From Variovorax sp. TBS-050B (lineage in GTDB: Bacteria > Pseudomonadota > Gammaproteobacteria > Burkholderiales > Burkholderiaceae_C), in the NCBI RefSeq assembly GCF_029893635.1, contig NZ_JARXYR010000002.1, forward strand, positions 2,641,001 through 2,705,000: a stretch of DNA of 64,000 nucleotides, written 5' to 3'. Below, in pieces: positions 8,640 through 17,850 of this stretch. The notes beneath the pieces were generated by a model. It saw only the letters and a program-made list of their open reading frames with translations, made no database searches and had not been told where the DNA came from. The translations under genes were made by a program, and so were the position numbers. The first letter of the stretch is position 1. Each line of letters opens with the position of its first letter.

Positions 8640-9509
8640 TCAATCGATCAGCGCACCGTTGTCGTGGAAGGGATATGGGCCTTCGAAGCGGCCCGAGGCC
8701 GCCAGGTGGGTCACGAGCCGCCCGTCCTGCGCCGACCAGGCATGCACCCGGAAGCCGGGCGGCTCCAGGGTCCAGGCGGAGGCCGCATCGGGCGCCAGGT
8801 CGAGGCAGACCTGGTGCGCGGGCGCCGGGCCGGTCGAGGCGATGGTGCCGCCGAAGCGCACGTCGATCGCGCGGTGCAGGTGGCCGCAGATCACGCGCTC
8901 GACGTTCGGATGCCGCGCGACCAGCGCCTCCAGCGCCTGCGCGCCTTCCAGCAGGCCGATGTCGTCCATGTGGCCGATCAGCGTCCGGAACGGCGGATGG
9001 TGCATCGCGATCACCACCGGCTCGCCGCGGCAGGCGTCGAGCTGCGCCTCGAGCCAGCCCAGGCGCTCGGCGCAGAGCGCGCCGTGGCTCGCGCCGGGCA
9101 CGCAGGTGTCGAGCGCGAGAAGGCGCAGCGCCCCCACGCGCACCGCGTACTGCACGAAGCCGGCCTTGCCCACGCCCTCGGCCATGTAGGCATGGGACGG
9201 GAAGCTGCGGCGCAGCTGGTCGCGGTCGTCGTGGTTGCCGGGCATCAGGTAGACCGGCATCGCGAGCGGCGCTAGCAGGCGCGCGAGGTGCTCGTACTCG
9301 GCCGCGCGGCCGAAGTCGCTCAGGTCGCCGGTGATGACGACCGCATCGGGCGGCTGCGGCAGCCGCAGCACCGACTGCACGGCGCGTTCGAGGTAGGGCG
9401 CCGTGTCGATGCGGCCGTAGGCGAGCCGGCCCGGCTCGCGGATGTGCAGGTCCGTGAGCTGGACCAGGAAGGTGGTGGGGCTGTCGTTGCCGGTCGTCGG
9501 GGTCGTCAT
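8640..9509 (-). CDS. Metallophosphoesterase (CpdA-like class III phosphodiesterase)
   Basis: This is a 289-residue calcineurin-like phosphoesterase. The metal-binding motifs appear in order: QLTDLHI (Asp/His), VITGDLSDFG (Asp), MPGNHDDR (Asn-His), MHHPPF (His) and CGHLHRA (two His). The set matches class III cyclic-nucleotide phosphodiesterases and glycerophosphodiesterases of the GpdQ type. The ATG at 9509 overlaps the stop of the ABC ATPase gene in an ATGA arrangement, so it is the last gene of that operon. This context favours hydrolysis of an imported phosphodiester over cAMP turnover, but that is inference. There is no signal peptide, so it acts in the cytoplasm. Confidence 0.9.
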   Translation of the reverse strand: MTTPTTGNDSPTTFLVQLTDLHIREPGRLAYGRIDTAPYLERAVQSVLRLPQPPDAVVITGDLSDFGRAAEYEHLARLLAPLAMPVYLMPGNHDDRDQLRRSFPSHAYMAEGVGKAGFVQYAVRVGALRLLALDTCVPGASHGALCAERLGWLEAQLDACRGEPVVIAMHHPPFRTLIGHMDDIGLLEGAQALEALVARHPNVERVICGHLHRAIDVRFGGTIASTGPAPAHQVCLDLAPDAASAWTLEPPGFRVHAWSAQDGRLVTHLAASGRFEGPYPFHDNGALID

Positions 9510-10567
9510 GCGGTGGTTTCCTGAGATGCCATCAGGCGTTCGGGCGGGATGCGGAAGCCGACGCGGTCGCCCGGGCCGAAGGGCGCGTCGCGCCCCACGT
9601 CGGCGACCAGCAGCGGCTGGTCCGGTGTCTGGAGCTGCAGCTGCACGCGGTCGCCGAGGAAGGTGCGGCGTTCGACCGTGGCGCTGCCCCAGCCGGGCTG
9701 CGGCGCTCCCACCTCGATGTCTTCGGGTCGCACCAGCAGCATCGCATGGCCCGCGGCGCCGGGCGGGCAGGGCAGCGTGCATCCTCCGAGTCGGACAACG
9801 CCCTCAGCCACCGCGTCGGCGCCGCGCTCGAGCCGGTTGACCCGGCCCAGGAACTCGGCCACGAAGGGATGGGCCGGCGCGCGGTAGAGGTCCTCGCCGC
9901 GGCCGATCTGCACGATGCGGCCCGCGCTCATCACCGCGAGCCGGTCGGCGATCGCCATCGCCTCCTGCTGGTCGTGCGTGACGTGGATGGCCGTGATGTG
10001 CAGCCGCCGCAGCAGCTCGGCCAGCTCGTCGCGCAGCGACTCCTTGAGCTTGGCGTCGAGCGCGGCGAGCGGCTCGTCGAGCAGCAGCACGCGCGGGCGC
10101 ACCGCCACCGCGCGCGCCAGCGCCACGCGCTGCCGCTGGCCGCCGGAGAGCTCGGCCGGGCGCTTGTTCTCCAGCCCGCCGAGCCGCGTCAGCTCGACCA
10201 GCTCGCCGACCGCGCGCTTCTCTTCGTCGGCCGGCACCCCGCGGATGCGCAGCCCATAGCCGATGTTGGCCGCGACCGTCATCTGCGGAAAGAGCGCATA
10301 GCTCTGGAACACCATGCCGACGCCGCGCTGCTCCACCGGCCGGTGCGTCACGTCCTGGTCGCCGAACACGATGCGGCTGCCCGCATCGGGCGATTCGAGG
10401 CCGGCGATCAGCCGCAGCAGCGTGGTCTTGCCGCAGCCCGAGGGGCCGAGCAGCGCCAGCACCTCACCGGCCTCCACGTGCAGGTCGGTGGGCAGCAGGC
10501 CGCGCGTGCCGTCCGCGTAGGTCTTCGCGCAGCGCGCGATGTCGACGGGGATGCGTTCAAGTTCCAT
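9506..10567 (-). CDS. ABC transporter ATP-binding protein (spermidine/iron/phosphonate type)
   Basis: This is the ATPase of the ABC importer encoded here, about 353 residues. It has a Walker A motif (GPSGCGKTT), signature (LSGGQRQR), Walker B with D-loop (LLLDEPLAALD) and switch His (VTHDQQEA). A C-terminal TOBE-like extension from about residue 240 (VRPEDIEVG, then GDRVQLQLQT) is typical of PotA/FbpC/PhnT-type ATPases. The start at 10567 (MELERIP) overlaps the end of the upstream permease gene by 11 bases, which suggests translational coupling; a longer start at 10591 is possible. It would energise uptake through the two permeases. Confidence 0.92.
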   Translation of the reverse strand: MELERIPVDIARCAKTYADGTRGLLPTDLHVEAGEVLALLGPSGCGKTTLLRLIAGLESPDAGSRIVFGDQDVTHRPVEQRGVGMVFQSYALFPQMTVAANIGYGLRIRGVPADEEKRAVGELVELTRLGGLENKRPAELSGGQRQRVALARAVAVRPRVLLLDEPLAALDAKLKESLRDELAELLRRLHITAIHVTHDQQEAMAIADRLAVMSAGRIVQIGRGEDLYRAPAHPFVAEFLGRVNRLERGADAVAEGVVRLGGCTLPCPPGAAGHAMLLVRPEDIEVGAPQPGWGSATVERRTFLGDRVQLQLQTPDQPLLVADVGRDAPFGPGDRVGFRIPPERLMASQETTA

Positions 10568-11357
10568 GGCGCTTCTGGATGAGGTTGGCAAGGTATTGGA
10601 GGCCCCACAGCACCGGCAGGATGACGGCGAAGAAGACCAGCGTATAGGCCGATCCGATCTCGATGCGCATCGAGGCGTAGCTGTCGGCCAGGCCCACGGG
10701 CAGCGTGCGCGTGAGCGGCGTGTGCAGCATCCAGGTGAGGTTGAATTCGCCCACCGAGAGCGTGAACACCATCAGGCTGCCCGCCACGATGGCCGGGAAC
10801 ACGGCAGGCACCAGGATGCCCATGAAGCGCTGCCGGAAGCCCGCGCCCAGGGTGCGCGCGGCTTCCTCGAGCGCGAGCAGCTCGTGGCGCTGGAAGGCCG
10901 AGGCCACGGTGCGCACCATGAAGGGCAGGGTGAAGACGATGTGGCCCACGAGGATGAAGCCGAAGCTCTGGCGGAACGCCGTGAGCTGGCCGTAGGCGAG
11001 GATCAGCGCCAGCGCCGTGGCCAGCCCCGGCACCGCCACCGGCAGGGTCAGCAGCTCCTCGAACACGCGCGCCGCGCGCGAGCGGCTGCGCGCCAGCGCA
11101 TAGGCGCAGGGCACGCCCAGCAGCACCGTGCCGGCCACGCAGGCCGCGGCCAGCGCGATCGACCAGCCGACGGTGCCGCCGTAGTTCTCCCACACCTCGC
11201 CGAGCCAGCGCAGCGTGAGGCCGCTCTTGAGCCCGGCGCTGTAGTTGTTGACGAGCCCCGCCATCACGGACAGCAGCATCGGCGCGATCATGAAGACGCT
11301 GGTGAGCACCGTGATCGCGAGCAGGAAAGGCGCCTTGGCCTGGGTGTTGTTTCGCAT
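10557..11357 (-). CDS. ABC transporter permease (second)
   Basis: This 266-residue inner-membrane permease of the binding-protein-dependent type has about six hydrophobic segments. The EAA-type loop that contacts the ATPase is visible as ALEEAARTLGAGFRQRF around residue 165. The ATG at 11357 (MRNNTQAKAPF) starts just before the first helix, preceded by GGAAAGGACCA. It forms a heteromeric channel with the permease encoded by the gene immediately upstream, 20 bases away, and overlaps the downstream ATPase gene. Confidence 0.92.
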   Translation of the reverse strand: MRNNTQAKAPFLLAITVLTSVFMIAPMLLSVMAGLVNNYSAGLKSGLTLRWLGEVWENYGGTVGWSIALAAACVAGTVLLGVPCAYALARSRSRAARVFEELLTLPVAVPGLATALALILAYGQLTAFRQSFGFILVGHIVFTLPFMVRTVASAFQRHELLALEEAARTLGAGFRQRFMGILVPAVFPAIVAGSLMVFTLSVGEFNLTWMLHTPLTRTLPVGLADSYASMRIEIGSAYTLVFFAVILPVLWGLQYLANLIQKRHGT

Positions 11358-11377
11358 GGGCGTGGTCCTTTCCCGGT

Positions 11378-12202
11378 TCAGCGCGCGACGGGGTTCGCGC
11401 CGAAGCGTCGCGCGACGAACAGCACCAGCCAGGTCACGACACCGAGCGCGATCGAGAGCGATGCGGCGAGTGCGAAGTTGGCGTAGTTGGTGAACTCGTT
11501 GTAGATGGTGATCGGGATCACCTCGAACTTGCTCGCCAGCGTGAAGGCCGTGCCGAAGGCCCCCATCGAGGTCGCGAACAGGATCGCGCCGCAGGCCAGC
11601 GTGGTGGGCGCGAGCTCGGGCAGCCACACGTCGCGCGCCACGCGCAGGCGCGAGGCGCCGAGCGAGCGCGCCGCTTCCTCGAGCTGCAGGTTCATCGCCT
11701 CCGCGGCCGCCGCATAGGTGGCGATGGCGCGCGGCAGCGAGAAGTACAGGTAGGCCAGGAACAGCCCGGCGAGGCCGTAGGCGAAGGTGATGCGCTGGCC
11801 GAACAGGCTGTCGCCGAGGTCGGCCACCACGCCCTGCCGCCCGCCGAGCAGGATCACGAAGAAGCCGATGATCACGCCGGGGAACGAGAGCGGCAGCGTC
11901 AGCAGCGACAGCAGCATGCGCCGGCCCGCGAAGGCATGGCGCGCGAGGTAGATGCCCACGGCCGCGCCGATCACCAGCGTCGCGAGCGTCACCGCCACCG
12001 ACAGCGCCACCGTGTTGAGCATGCTCTGCAGGTAGCGCGCATCGGTCAGCACCGCGAAGTAGGTGGCCAGGCCCTTGTCGGCCGGCAGCGCGAGCAGCCG
12101 CGCCACCGGCAGCAGCCAGAAGGCCGCGAAGAACGCCGCGGCCGGTGCCGCGCAGGCCAGCAGGCGCCAGCGCGGGTTCGAGGCGGAGGACGCGGAAGCC
12201 AT
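11378..12202 (-). CDS. ABC transporter permease (first)
   Basis: This 274-residue permease is the partner of the next one. Hydrophobic segments begin at LLACAAPAAAFFAAFWLLP and continue to VVTWLVLFVARRF. The conserved cytoplasmic loop reads LQLEEAARSLGASRLRV. The ATG at 12202 (MASASSASNPR) lies 8 bases after the stop of the receptor gene, so the two are translated from one message. Confidence 0.92.
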   Translation of the reverse strand: MASASSASNPRWRLLACAAPAAAFFAAFWLLPVARLLALPADKGLATYFAVLTDARYLQSMLNTVALSVAVTLATLVIGAAVGIYLARHAFAGRRMLLSLLTLPLSFPGVIIGFFVILLGGRQGVVADLGDSLFGQRITFAYGLAGLFLAYLYFSLPRAIATYAAAAEAMNLQLEEAARSLGASRLRVARDVWLPELAPTTLACGAILFATSMGAFGTAFTLASKFEVIPITIYNEFTNYANFALAASLSIALGVVTWLVLFVARRFGANPVAR

Positions 12203-12210
12203 GGCGCGGG

Positions 12211-13224
12211 TCAGCGCACTTCCTTCAGGTAGCGGTCGGAGAAAGCGCGCTGGGCTTCGGCCATGCGCGCGTAGTCGACGCTCTTGGCGCGCGCGTATTC
12301 GCTCGCGGGCAGGAACTGCGCCTCCACGTCCTTCGGCATCGCGCTGGCGCGCACCGGCCGCAGGTAGGCCTTGGCCCAGATCGCCTGGCCTTCGTCGGAC
12401 AGCACGAAGTCGAGCACCTTCTTGCCCTCGGCCGCATGCGGCGCCTTGGCGACCAGGCTCATCACGTAGGGCACGGCCAGCGTGCCTTCGCTCGGAATCA
12501 CGAAGGCGACGTTGGCCTTGTCCTTGTACTTGGCGCGGTAGGCATTGAAGTCGTAGTCCAGCAGGATCGCGATCTCGCCCGAGAGCACGCGCGCGTACGA
12601 GGTCTGCTTGGGCACGATCGGCTCGTTCTTCTGCAGCGCCTTGAAGTACTCGATGGCGGGGCCGAAGTTGTCGAGCGTGCCGCCGCGGGCCTCGTTGATG
12701 GCCACCGCGCCCACGTAGCCGACGAAGGCCGAGGCGGGATCGAGGTAGCCGATCAGGCCCTTGTACTCGGGCTTGAGCAGGTCGGCCCAGGACTTCGGCA
12801 CGGGCTTGCCCTTGAGCGCGTCGACGTTGACCATGAAGCCGAGCGTGCCCGAGTGGATGGTGAACCAGTGGCCGGCCGGGTCCTTGAGGCCGTCGGGGAT
12901 GTCCTTCCACGCGGCGGGTTTGTAGGGCTCGACCACGCCGTCCTTCTGCGCCTGCACCGCGAAGGTCACGCCGAGGTAGGTGACGTCGGCCACCGGGCTG
13001 GCCTTCTCGGCGACCAGCTGCGCGAGCGACTGGCCCGAGTTCTTGTTGTCGGCCGGCACGGTGACGCCGGTCCTGGCCTTGATGGCCTTGAGCTGGGTGC
13101 CCCAGTCGGCCCATTCGGTCGGGCAGTTGTAGCAGATGGCGGTCTGGGCCATCACGCTGCCGGCGGCGAGCGTGGCGGCGATCAGGCCCAGGCGGGCGAT
13201 GCGGGAGAAGGGGAAGCGCGACAT
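12211..13224 (-). CDS. Periplasmic substrate-binding protein of the ABC importer
   Basis: This 337-residue periplasmic receptor belongs to the extracellular solute-binding family that includes Fe(III), polyamine and 2-aminoethylphosphonate receptors. The first 26 residues form a Sec signal peptide (SRFPFSRIARLGLIAATLAA core, cleavage after VMAQ or nearby). The mature protein starts with an unusual CYNCPTEW. Later landmarks are DVTYLGVTFAVQAQ, GLIGYLDPASAFVGYV and LSDEGQAIWAKAYLRP. Ligand identity cannot be read from sequence; the adjacent phosphodiesterase and phosphate transporter make an organophosphorus ligand a reasonable guess. It is the second gene of the operon after the LacI-type regulator. 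Confidence 0.9.
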   Translation of the reverse strand: MSRFPFSRIARLGLIAATLAAGSVMAQTAICYNCPTEWADWGTQLKAIKARTGVTVPADNKNSGQSLAQLVAEKASPVADVTYLGVTFAVQAQKDGVVEPYKPAAWKDIPDGLKDPAGHWFTIHSGTLGFMVNVDALKGKPVPKSWADLLKPEYKGLIGYLDPASAFVGYVGAVAINEARGGTLDNFGPAIEYFKALQKNEPIVPKQTSYARVLSGEIAILLDYDFNAYRAKYKDKANVAFVIPSEGTLAVPYVMSLVAKAPHAAEGKKVLDFVLSDEGQAIWAKAYLRPVRASAMPKDVEAQFLPASEYARAKSVDYARMAEAQRAFSDRYLKEVR

Positions 13225-13268
13225 GCGAGAACTCCTTGGTTGGATGACAGCGGGAAGAAAGCGGGGGA

Positions 13269-14264
13269 TCAGGCCGCGGCGGCGCAGGACTCGCCGTCTC
13301 GGAAGTGGTGGGGCAGCAGCAGGCTCGCGCCGGCATCGAGCACGGCGCCGCGCGCCATGGCCTGGACCAGCAGCTCGACGCTGTGGCGGCCGATGTCGCT
13401 GTTGGGCTGCGCGATCGTGCTCAGGGCGGGCGTGAGGTCTTCGCCGAGCGCGATGCCGTCGAAGCCGACCACGCTGAGGTCGCGCGGCACGTGCAGGCCG
13501 CCGAGGTGCGCGGCGCGGATGCTGCGGATGGCCAGCAGGTCGTTCGAGCAGACGAGCGCGGTGGGCCGGTCGTGCGCCTTCAGCACCTGCGCGAGTGCCT
13601 CGATCGCGCTTTCAACGAAGGGCACCTCGATCAGCGGCAGCGCCTTGAGCCCGGCATCGGCCATGCCGCGCCGGTAGCCGCGGTAGCGCTGCTGGGCGCG
13701 GTCGGAAGCGGCCAGCGTGCCGCTCACCATCGCGATGCGGCGATGGCCGAGCAGCATGAGCCGCGCCACCGCGTCGGCCACCGCGGCCTCGCCGTCGACG
13801 GTGACGCAGGGATGGTCGGCATGCCTGTTGTAGGCCAGCACATAGGGCGTGCCGGCATCGCGCAGCCGCGCGAGCGCGGCCGAGGTCGAGGGGTTCGAGA
13901 CCACGAGGATCATCCCGTCGACGTTGCCGGCCTGCAGCAGCTGGACCGCGCGCTCCTCCTCGTCGAGCTGGTAGCCGGTGGTGACCGGGAGGATGGCGTA
14001 GCCGCCCGCCACGGCCGCACGCGCGATGCCCTGCAGGCATTCGGCGAAGGTCGGGTTCAGCAGCGTGGGCAGCACCACGCCGAGCGCGCGGCTGCGCTGG
14101 GTGCGCAGGGTGCGCGCGCTGGCGTTCGGCAGGTAGTCGAGCTCGCGCGCCACGCGCGTCACCAGCTCGCGCGTGGCGGGCGTGACCTTGTCCGGGAAGT
14201 TGAAGGCCCGCGACACGGTGGCCACGGATACCCCGGCTTTGGCTGCAACGGCTTGGATGCTCAT
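13269..14264 (-). CDS. LacI-family transcriptional regulator
   Basis: This 331-residue regulator opens with a LacI helix-turn-helix (SIQAVAAKAGVSVATVSRAF, residues 2-21) and hinge region (YLPNASARTLRTQRSRALGV). A periplasmic-binding-protein-like effector domain follows, with PTALVCSNDLLAIRSIRAA and LSVVGFDGIALGEDLTPALS. It is the first gene of the transporter operon, 44 bases ahead of the receptor gene. A perfect palindrome lies 15 bases upstream of its start, so it probably autoregulates and controls the whole operon. The effector is presumably the transported compound or a breakdown product. Confidence 0.93.
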   Translation of the reverse strand: MSIQAVAAKAGVSVATVSRAFNFPDKVTPATRELVTRVARELDYLPNASARTLRTQRSRALGVVLPTLLNPTFAECLQGIARAAVAGGYAILPVTTGYQLDEEERAVQLLQAGNVDGMILVVSNPSTSAALARLRDAGTPYVLAYNRHADHPCVTVDGEAAVADAVARLMLLGHRRIAMVSGTLAASDRAQQRYRGYRRGMADAGLKALPLIEVPFVESAIEALAQVLKAHDRPTALVCSNDLLAIRSIRAAHLGGLHVPRDLSVVGFDGIALGEDLTPALSTIAQPNSDIGRHSVELLVQAMARGAVLDAGASLLLPHHFRDGESCAAAA

Positions 14265-14278
14265 CGTGCGTCGGTGCT

Positions 14279-14294
14279 ATGTAATCGATTACAT
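14279..14294. promoter_or_regulatory. Perfect 16-bp palindrome, probable LacI-type operator
   Basis: ATGTAATCGATTACAT is its own reverse complement and is centred on CG, as is usual for LacI/GalR-family operators. It lies just upstream of the LacI-type gene that heads the transporter operon. No second copy was seen before the receptor gene, which fits one control point for all six genes. Binding is inferred. Confidence 0.75.
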
Positions 14295-14365
14295 TTCACC
14301 GTCGCAGTATGACCCCCCTGTGACAGGCCGAGAAAGAGGGGAGAAACCCTCTGGGTGGAAAGGCG

Positions 14366-14878
14366 CTACCTGGTGCGCCGCACGCGCCGGATCTCGTCGA
14401 GGATCAGGCAGATGGCGCCGAGCGTGATCGCGCTGTCGGCCGCGTTGAAGGCCGGGAAGTACCAGTTGTTCCAGTGGAAGCTCAGGAAGTCGACCACGTA
14501 GCCGTGCATCATCCGGTCGATCACGTTGCCGATCGCACCGCCCAGGATGCAGGCCATGGCGAACGAGAACAGCTTCTGCCCCGCGTGCGACCTGAGCATC
14601 CACACGATGAACACCGCGGCGGCGAGTCCGATCGCCGTGAAGAACCAGCGCTGCCACCCCGAGTGGTCGGCCAGGAACGAGAACGCCGCGCCGGTGTTGT
14701 GGGCGCGGACCACGTTGAAGAAGCTCGTGACGTAGGTGGCGTCACCGAGCTTGTAGTAGCCGAGGATCAGCGTCTTGGTGAACTGGTCGATGATCAGGAT
14801 GATCGCGGCCAGCGCGAGCCAGGGCCAGATGCTGGCGTTGCGCGAGCGCGATGCGGTCATGGTGCGTGCGGCCGCCAT
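14366..14878 (-). CDS. lspA: Lipoprotein signal peptidase (signal peptidase II)
   Basis: This 170-residue inner-membrane aspartyl peptidase cleaves the signal peptide of diacylglyceryl-modified prolipoproteins. Four hydrophobic segments are visible. The conserved blocks are [42 protein letters not shown] and [11 protein letters not shown]; the Asp of NVIDR and the Asp of NAADS are the catalytic pair. The ATG at 14878 overlaps the last base of the ileS stop codon (TGATG), so the pair is translationally coupled; an internal ATG (MTASRSRN) is also possible. The ileS-lspA order is a common arrangement. Confidence 0.97.
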   Translation of the reverse strand: MAAARTMTASRSRNASIWPWLALAAIILIIDQFTKTLILGYYKLGDATYVTSFFNVVRAHNTGAAFSFLADHSGWQRWFFTAIGLAAAVFIVWMLRSHAGQKLFSFAMACILGGAIGNVIDRMMHGYVVDFLSFHWNNWYFPAFNAADSAITLGAICLILDEIRRVRRTR

Positions 14879-17730
14879 CAGGCAAGGCTCCGCGGCTCGC
14901 CGGCGCCGAACAGGTTGCTCGTGCAACGGCCGCAGATGGTCGGATGCGCCGGGTCGTGGCCGACGTCGTCACGGTAGTGCCAGCAGCGCTCGCATTTCTG
15001 CGCGGTGCTCGGGACCACCACCGTCGACAGCGCATCGCCCGCTGCGAGTTCGATCGCGGAGGTGATGAAGACGAACTTCAGGTCCTCGCCGAGCGAACCC
15101 AGGAGCGCGAAGTCGTCGGCCGGTGCGCTGAGTTTCAGGTTCGCCTGCAGCGACGAGCCCACCTTGCCCTCGGCACGCACCGCCTCGATGTCCTTGTTGA
15201 CCCCGTCGCGGATCTCGCGGATGCGGGCCCACTTGGCGAGCAGCGCCTCGTCGGGCGCGTCGAAGCGGCTGTAGGTCTGCGCGAAGATCGATTCGCCCGG
15301 CTGGCCGGTGCCGACGAACTTCCACGCTTCCTCCGCCGTGAAGCTCAGGAACGGCGCCATCCAGCGCAGCATCGCCTGCGCGATGTGCCAGAGCGCGGTC
15401 TGGGCGCTGCGGCGCGCGCGCGAGCCCGGGGCCGTGGTGTAGAGGCGGTCCTTCAGGATGTCGAGGTAGAAGCCGCCCAGGTCTTCCGAGCAGTAGATCT
15501 GCAGCTTGGCCACCACCGGATGGAACTCGTACACCTTGTAGTGCGCGAGGATCTCGGCCTGGAACTGCGCCGCGCGCGCGAGCGCGTAGCGGTCGATCTC
15601 GAACAGCTCCGAAAGCGGCACCGCGTCCTTCGCGATGTCGAAGTCGCTGGTGTTCGCGAGCAGGAAGCGCAGCGTGTTGCGGATGCGGCGGTACGAGTCG
15701 ACCACGCGCGCGAGGATCTTGTCGTCGCCCGCGATGTCGCCCGAGTAGTCGCTCGCGGCCACCCAGAGGCGGATGATCTCGGCGCCGAGCTTGCTCGAGA
15801 TCTCCTGCGGGTCGATGCCGTTCTTGAGCGACTTGCTCATCTTGATGCCCTTGGCATCGACCGTGAAGCCGTGCGTCAGCAGGCCCTTGTACGGTGCGCG
15901 GTCTTCGAGCGCGCAGGCGAGCAGCAGCGACGAGTGGAACCAGCCGCGGTGCTGGTCGTGGCCCTCGAGGTAGAGGTCGGCCTCGGGGCCGGTCTCGTGG
16001 TGCACGCTGGGGTGCGTGCCGCGCAGCACGTGGTAGAAGGTCGAGCCCGAGTCGAACCACACCTCGAGGATGTCGGTGCTCTTGGTGTAGTGCGGCGCGT
16101 CCTCGGCGCCGAGGATCTCTTCGACCGTGACGCGGCTCCAGGCCTCGATGCCGCCCTGCTCGACGATGTCGGCGGCCTGGTCGAGGATCTCCATCGTGCG
16201 CGGATGCAGCTCGCCCGAGTCCTTGTGCAGGAAGAAGGGGATCGGCACGCCCCAGCTGCGCTGGCGCGAGATGCACCAGTCGGGCCGGTTGGCGATCATG
16301 TCGTGCAGGCGCGCCTTGCCGTTCTCGGGGTAGAAGCTGGTCTGCTCGATCGCTTCGAGTGCGGTCTGGCGCAGCGTCTTGGGCGCCTTGTCCTTGGTGA
16401 ACACGCCCTCGCCCTCGTCCATGCGGATGAACCACTGGGCGGCCGCGCGGTAGATCACCGGCGTCTTGTGGCGCCAGCAGTGCGGATAGCTGTGGGTGAT
16501 GGTCTCGGTGGTGAGCAGGCGGTTCGCATCGCGCAGCGCGGCGATGATGACCGGCACCGCCTTCCAGATGTTCTGCCCGCCGAAGAGCGGGAACTCGGGC
16601 GCATAGCTGCCGTTGCCCTGCACCGGGTTCAGGATGTCGTCGTAGCGGATGCCGTGGGCGATGCAGGAGTTGAAGTCCTCCAGGCCGTAGGCGGGCGAGG
16701 AATGCACCAGGCCCGTGCCGTCGGTGGCGGTGGCGTAGTCGGCCAGGTACACCGGCGCCACGCGGCGGTAGCCCGCGTCCACGTCGTAGAGCGGATGCTC
16801 GAATTCCAGCCCGCCGAGCTTCTCGCCCTTGACCGTGGCCAGCACCTTGCCGTCGAGCGCGTAGCGCGTCATGCACATCTCGACCAGCGAGTTGGCGAGG
16901 ATCAGCAGGCCGCGCTCGGTGTCGACCAGCGAATACTCCAGCTCGGGGTTGAGGTTGATCGCCTGGTTGGCGGGGATGGTCCAGGCGGTGGTGGTCCAGA
17001 TCACGGCGAAGACGTCGCCGAGCACGTCGGGCCGGCCGAAGGCGGCCAGCACCTTCTCGCGCTCGTGCGCCTTGAAGGCCACGTCGAGCGTCTGGCTCTT
17101 CTTGTCGGCGTACTCGATCTCGAACTCGGCCAGCGACGAGCCGCAGTCGAAGCACCAGTACACGGGCTTGAGGCCGCGGTAGACGAAGCCGCGCTCGATC
17201 ACGCGCTTGAACGCGCGCAGCTCGCCGGCCTCGTTGGCGAAGTCCATGGTCTTGTAGGGATGGTCCCATTCGCCCAGCACGCCCAGGCGCTGGAAGTCGG
17301 CCATCTGCTGCGCGATCTGCTCGGTGGCGTAGGCGCGGCTCTTGGCCTGCATCTCGTCACGGCTCAGGTTGCGGCCGAACTGCTTCTCGATGGCGTTCTC
17401 GATCGGCAGGCCGTGGCAGTCCCAGCCCGGCACGTAGAGCGCGTCGTAGCCTTCGAGCTGGCGCGCCTTGGTGATCATGTCCTTGAGGATCTTGTTCACC
17501 GCGTGACCCATGTGGATCTGGCCGTTGGCGTAGGGCGGGCCGTCGTGCAGGATGAACTTGGGCGCGCCGTGGCGGGCGTCGCGCAGGCGGTGGTAGCGGC
17601 CCTCGTCGTTCCATTCCTTGACCCAGCCCGGCTCGCGCTTGGGCAGGTCGCCGCGCATCGGGAAGGGGGTGTCGGGCAGGTTGAGGGTGGCGCGGTAGTC
17701 GGTGGGGGAGGGGGCGGCAGCGTCAGACAT
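14878..17730 (-). CDS. ileS: Isoleucyl-tRNA synthetase
   Basis: This 950-residue class I aminoacyl-tRNA synthetase charges tRNA-Ile. The HIGH-type motif is at [17 protein letters not shown] (about residues 55-71) and the KMSKS loop at [11 protein letters not shown]. The editing (CP1) domain lies between them. The C-terminal zinc site reads [12 protein letters not shown] and CGRCTSNLF. The start MSDAAAPSP at 17730 is chosen because the upstream in-frame extension runs through an intergenic palindrome. It is followed without gap by lspA. Confidence 0.98.
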   Translation of the reverse strand: MSDAAAPSPTDYRATLNLPDTPFPMRGDLPKREPGWVKEWNDEGRYHRLRDARHGAPKFILHDGPPYANGQIHMGHAVNKILKDMITKARQLEGYDALYVPGWDCHGLPIENAIEKQFGRNLSRDEMQAKSRAYATEQIAQQMADFQRLGVLGEWDHPYKTMDFANEAGELRAFKRVIERGFVYRGLKPVYWCFDCGSSLAEFEIEYADKKSQTLDVAFKAHEREKVLAAFGRPDVLGDVFAVIWTTTAWTIPANQAINLNPELEYSLVDTERGLLILANSLVEMCMTRYALDGKVLATVKGEKLGGLEFEHPLYDVDAGYRRVAPVYLADYATATDGTGLVHSSPAYGLEDFNSCIAHGIRYDDILNPVQGNGSYAPEFPLFGGQNIWKAVPVIIAALRDANRLLTTETITHSYPHCWRHKTPVIYRAAAQWFIRMDEGEGVFTKDKAPKTLRQTALEAIEQTSFYPENGKARLHDMIANRPDWCISRQRSWGVPIPFFLHKDSGELHPRTMEILDQAADIVEQGGIEAWSRVTVEEILGAEDAPHYTKSTDILEVWFDSGSTFYHVLRGTHPSVHHETGPEADLYLEGHDQHRGWFHSSLLLACALEDRAPYKGLLTHGFTVDAKGIKMSKSLKNGIDPQEISSKLGAEIIRLWVAASDYSGDIAGDDKILARVVDSYRRIRNTLRFLLANTSDFDIAKDAVPLSELFEIDRYALARAAQFQAEILAHYKVYEFHPVVAKLQIYCSEDLGGFYLDILKDRLYTTAPGSRARRSAQTALWHIAQAMLRWMAPFLSFTAEEAWKFVGTGQPGESIFAQTYSRFDAPDEALLAKWARIREIRDGVNKDIEAVRAEGKVGSSLQANLKLSAPADDFALLGSLGEDLKFVFITSAIELAAGDALSTVVVPSTAQKCERCWHYRDDVGHDPAHPTICGRCTSNLFGAGEPRSLA

Positions 17731-17751
17731 GTTGGGGTGCGAAACAGGGGG

Positions 17752-17828
17752 CTTCGACAGGCTCAGCCCGAACTGCACGAAGCGGTCGGTGCGGAAGAAA
17801 AGCCGTTCGCCCTGAGCTTGTCCAAGGG
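17752..17828. repeat. Intergenic inverted repeat (REP-like)
   Basis: Two 22-23 bp arms, CTTCGACAGGCTCAGCCCGAAC at its core near 17753-17773 and its imperfect inverse near 17806-17827, face each other across about 32 bases between ribF and ileS. The arms differ at only a few bases. This looks like the palindromic intergenic repeat common in Comamonadaceae. It could also form a hairpin in a ribF-ileS transcript. Confidence 0.7.
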
Positions 17829-17850
17829 CGGCAGCACGGTGCGTGCAGGG

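Noticed and set aside
17731..17778. Longer N-terminus for ileS
   Set aside because: The upstream codons come from the intergenic palindrome and are not part of the conserved synthetase start.
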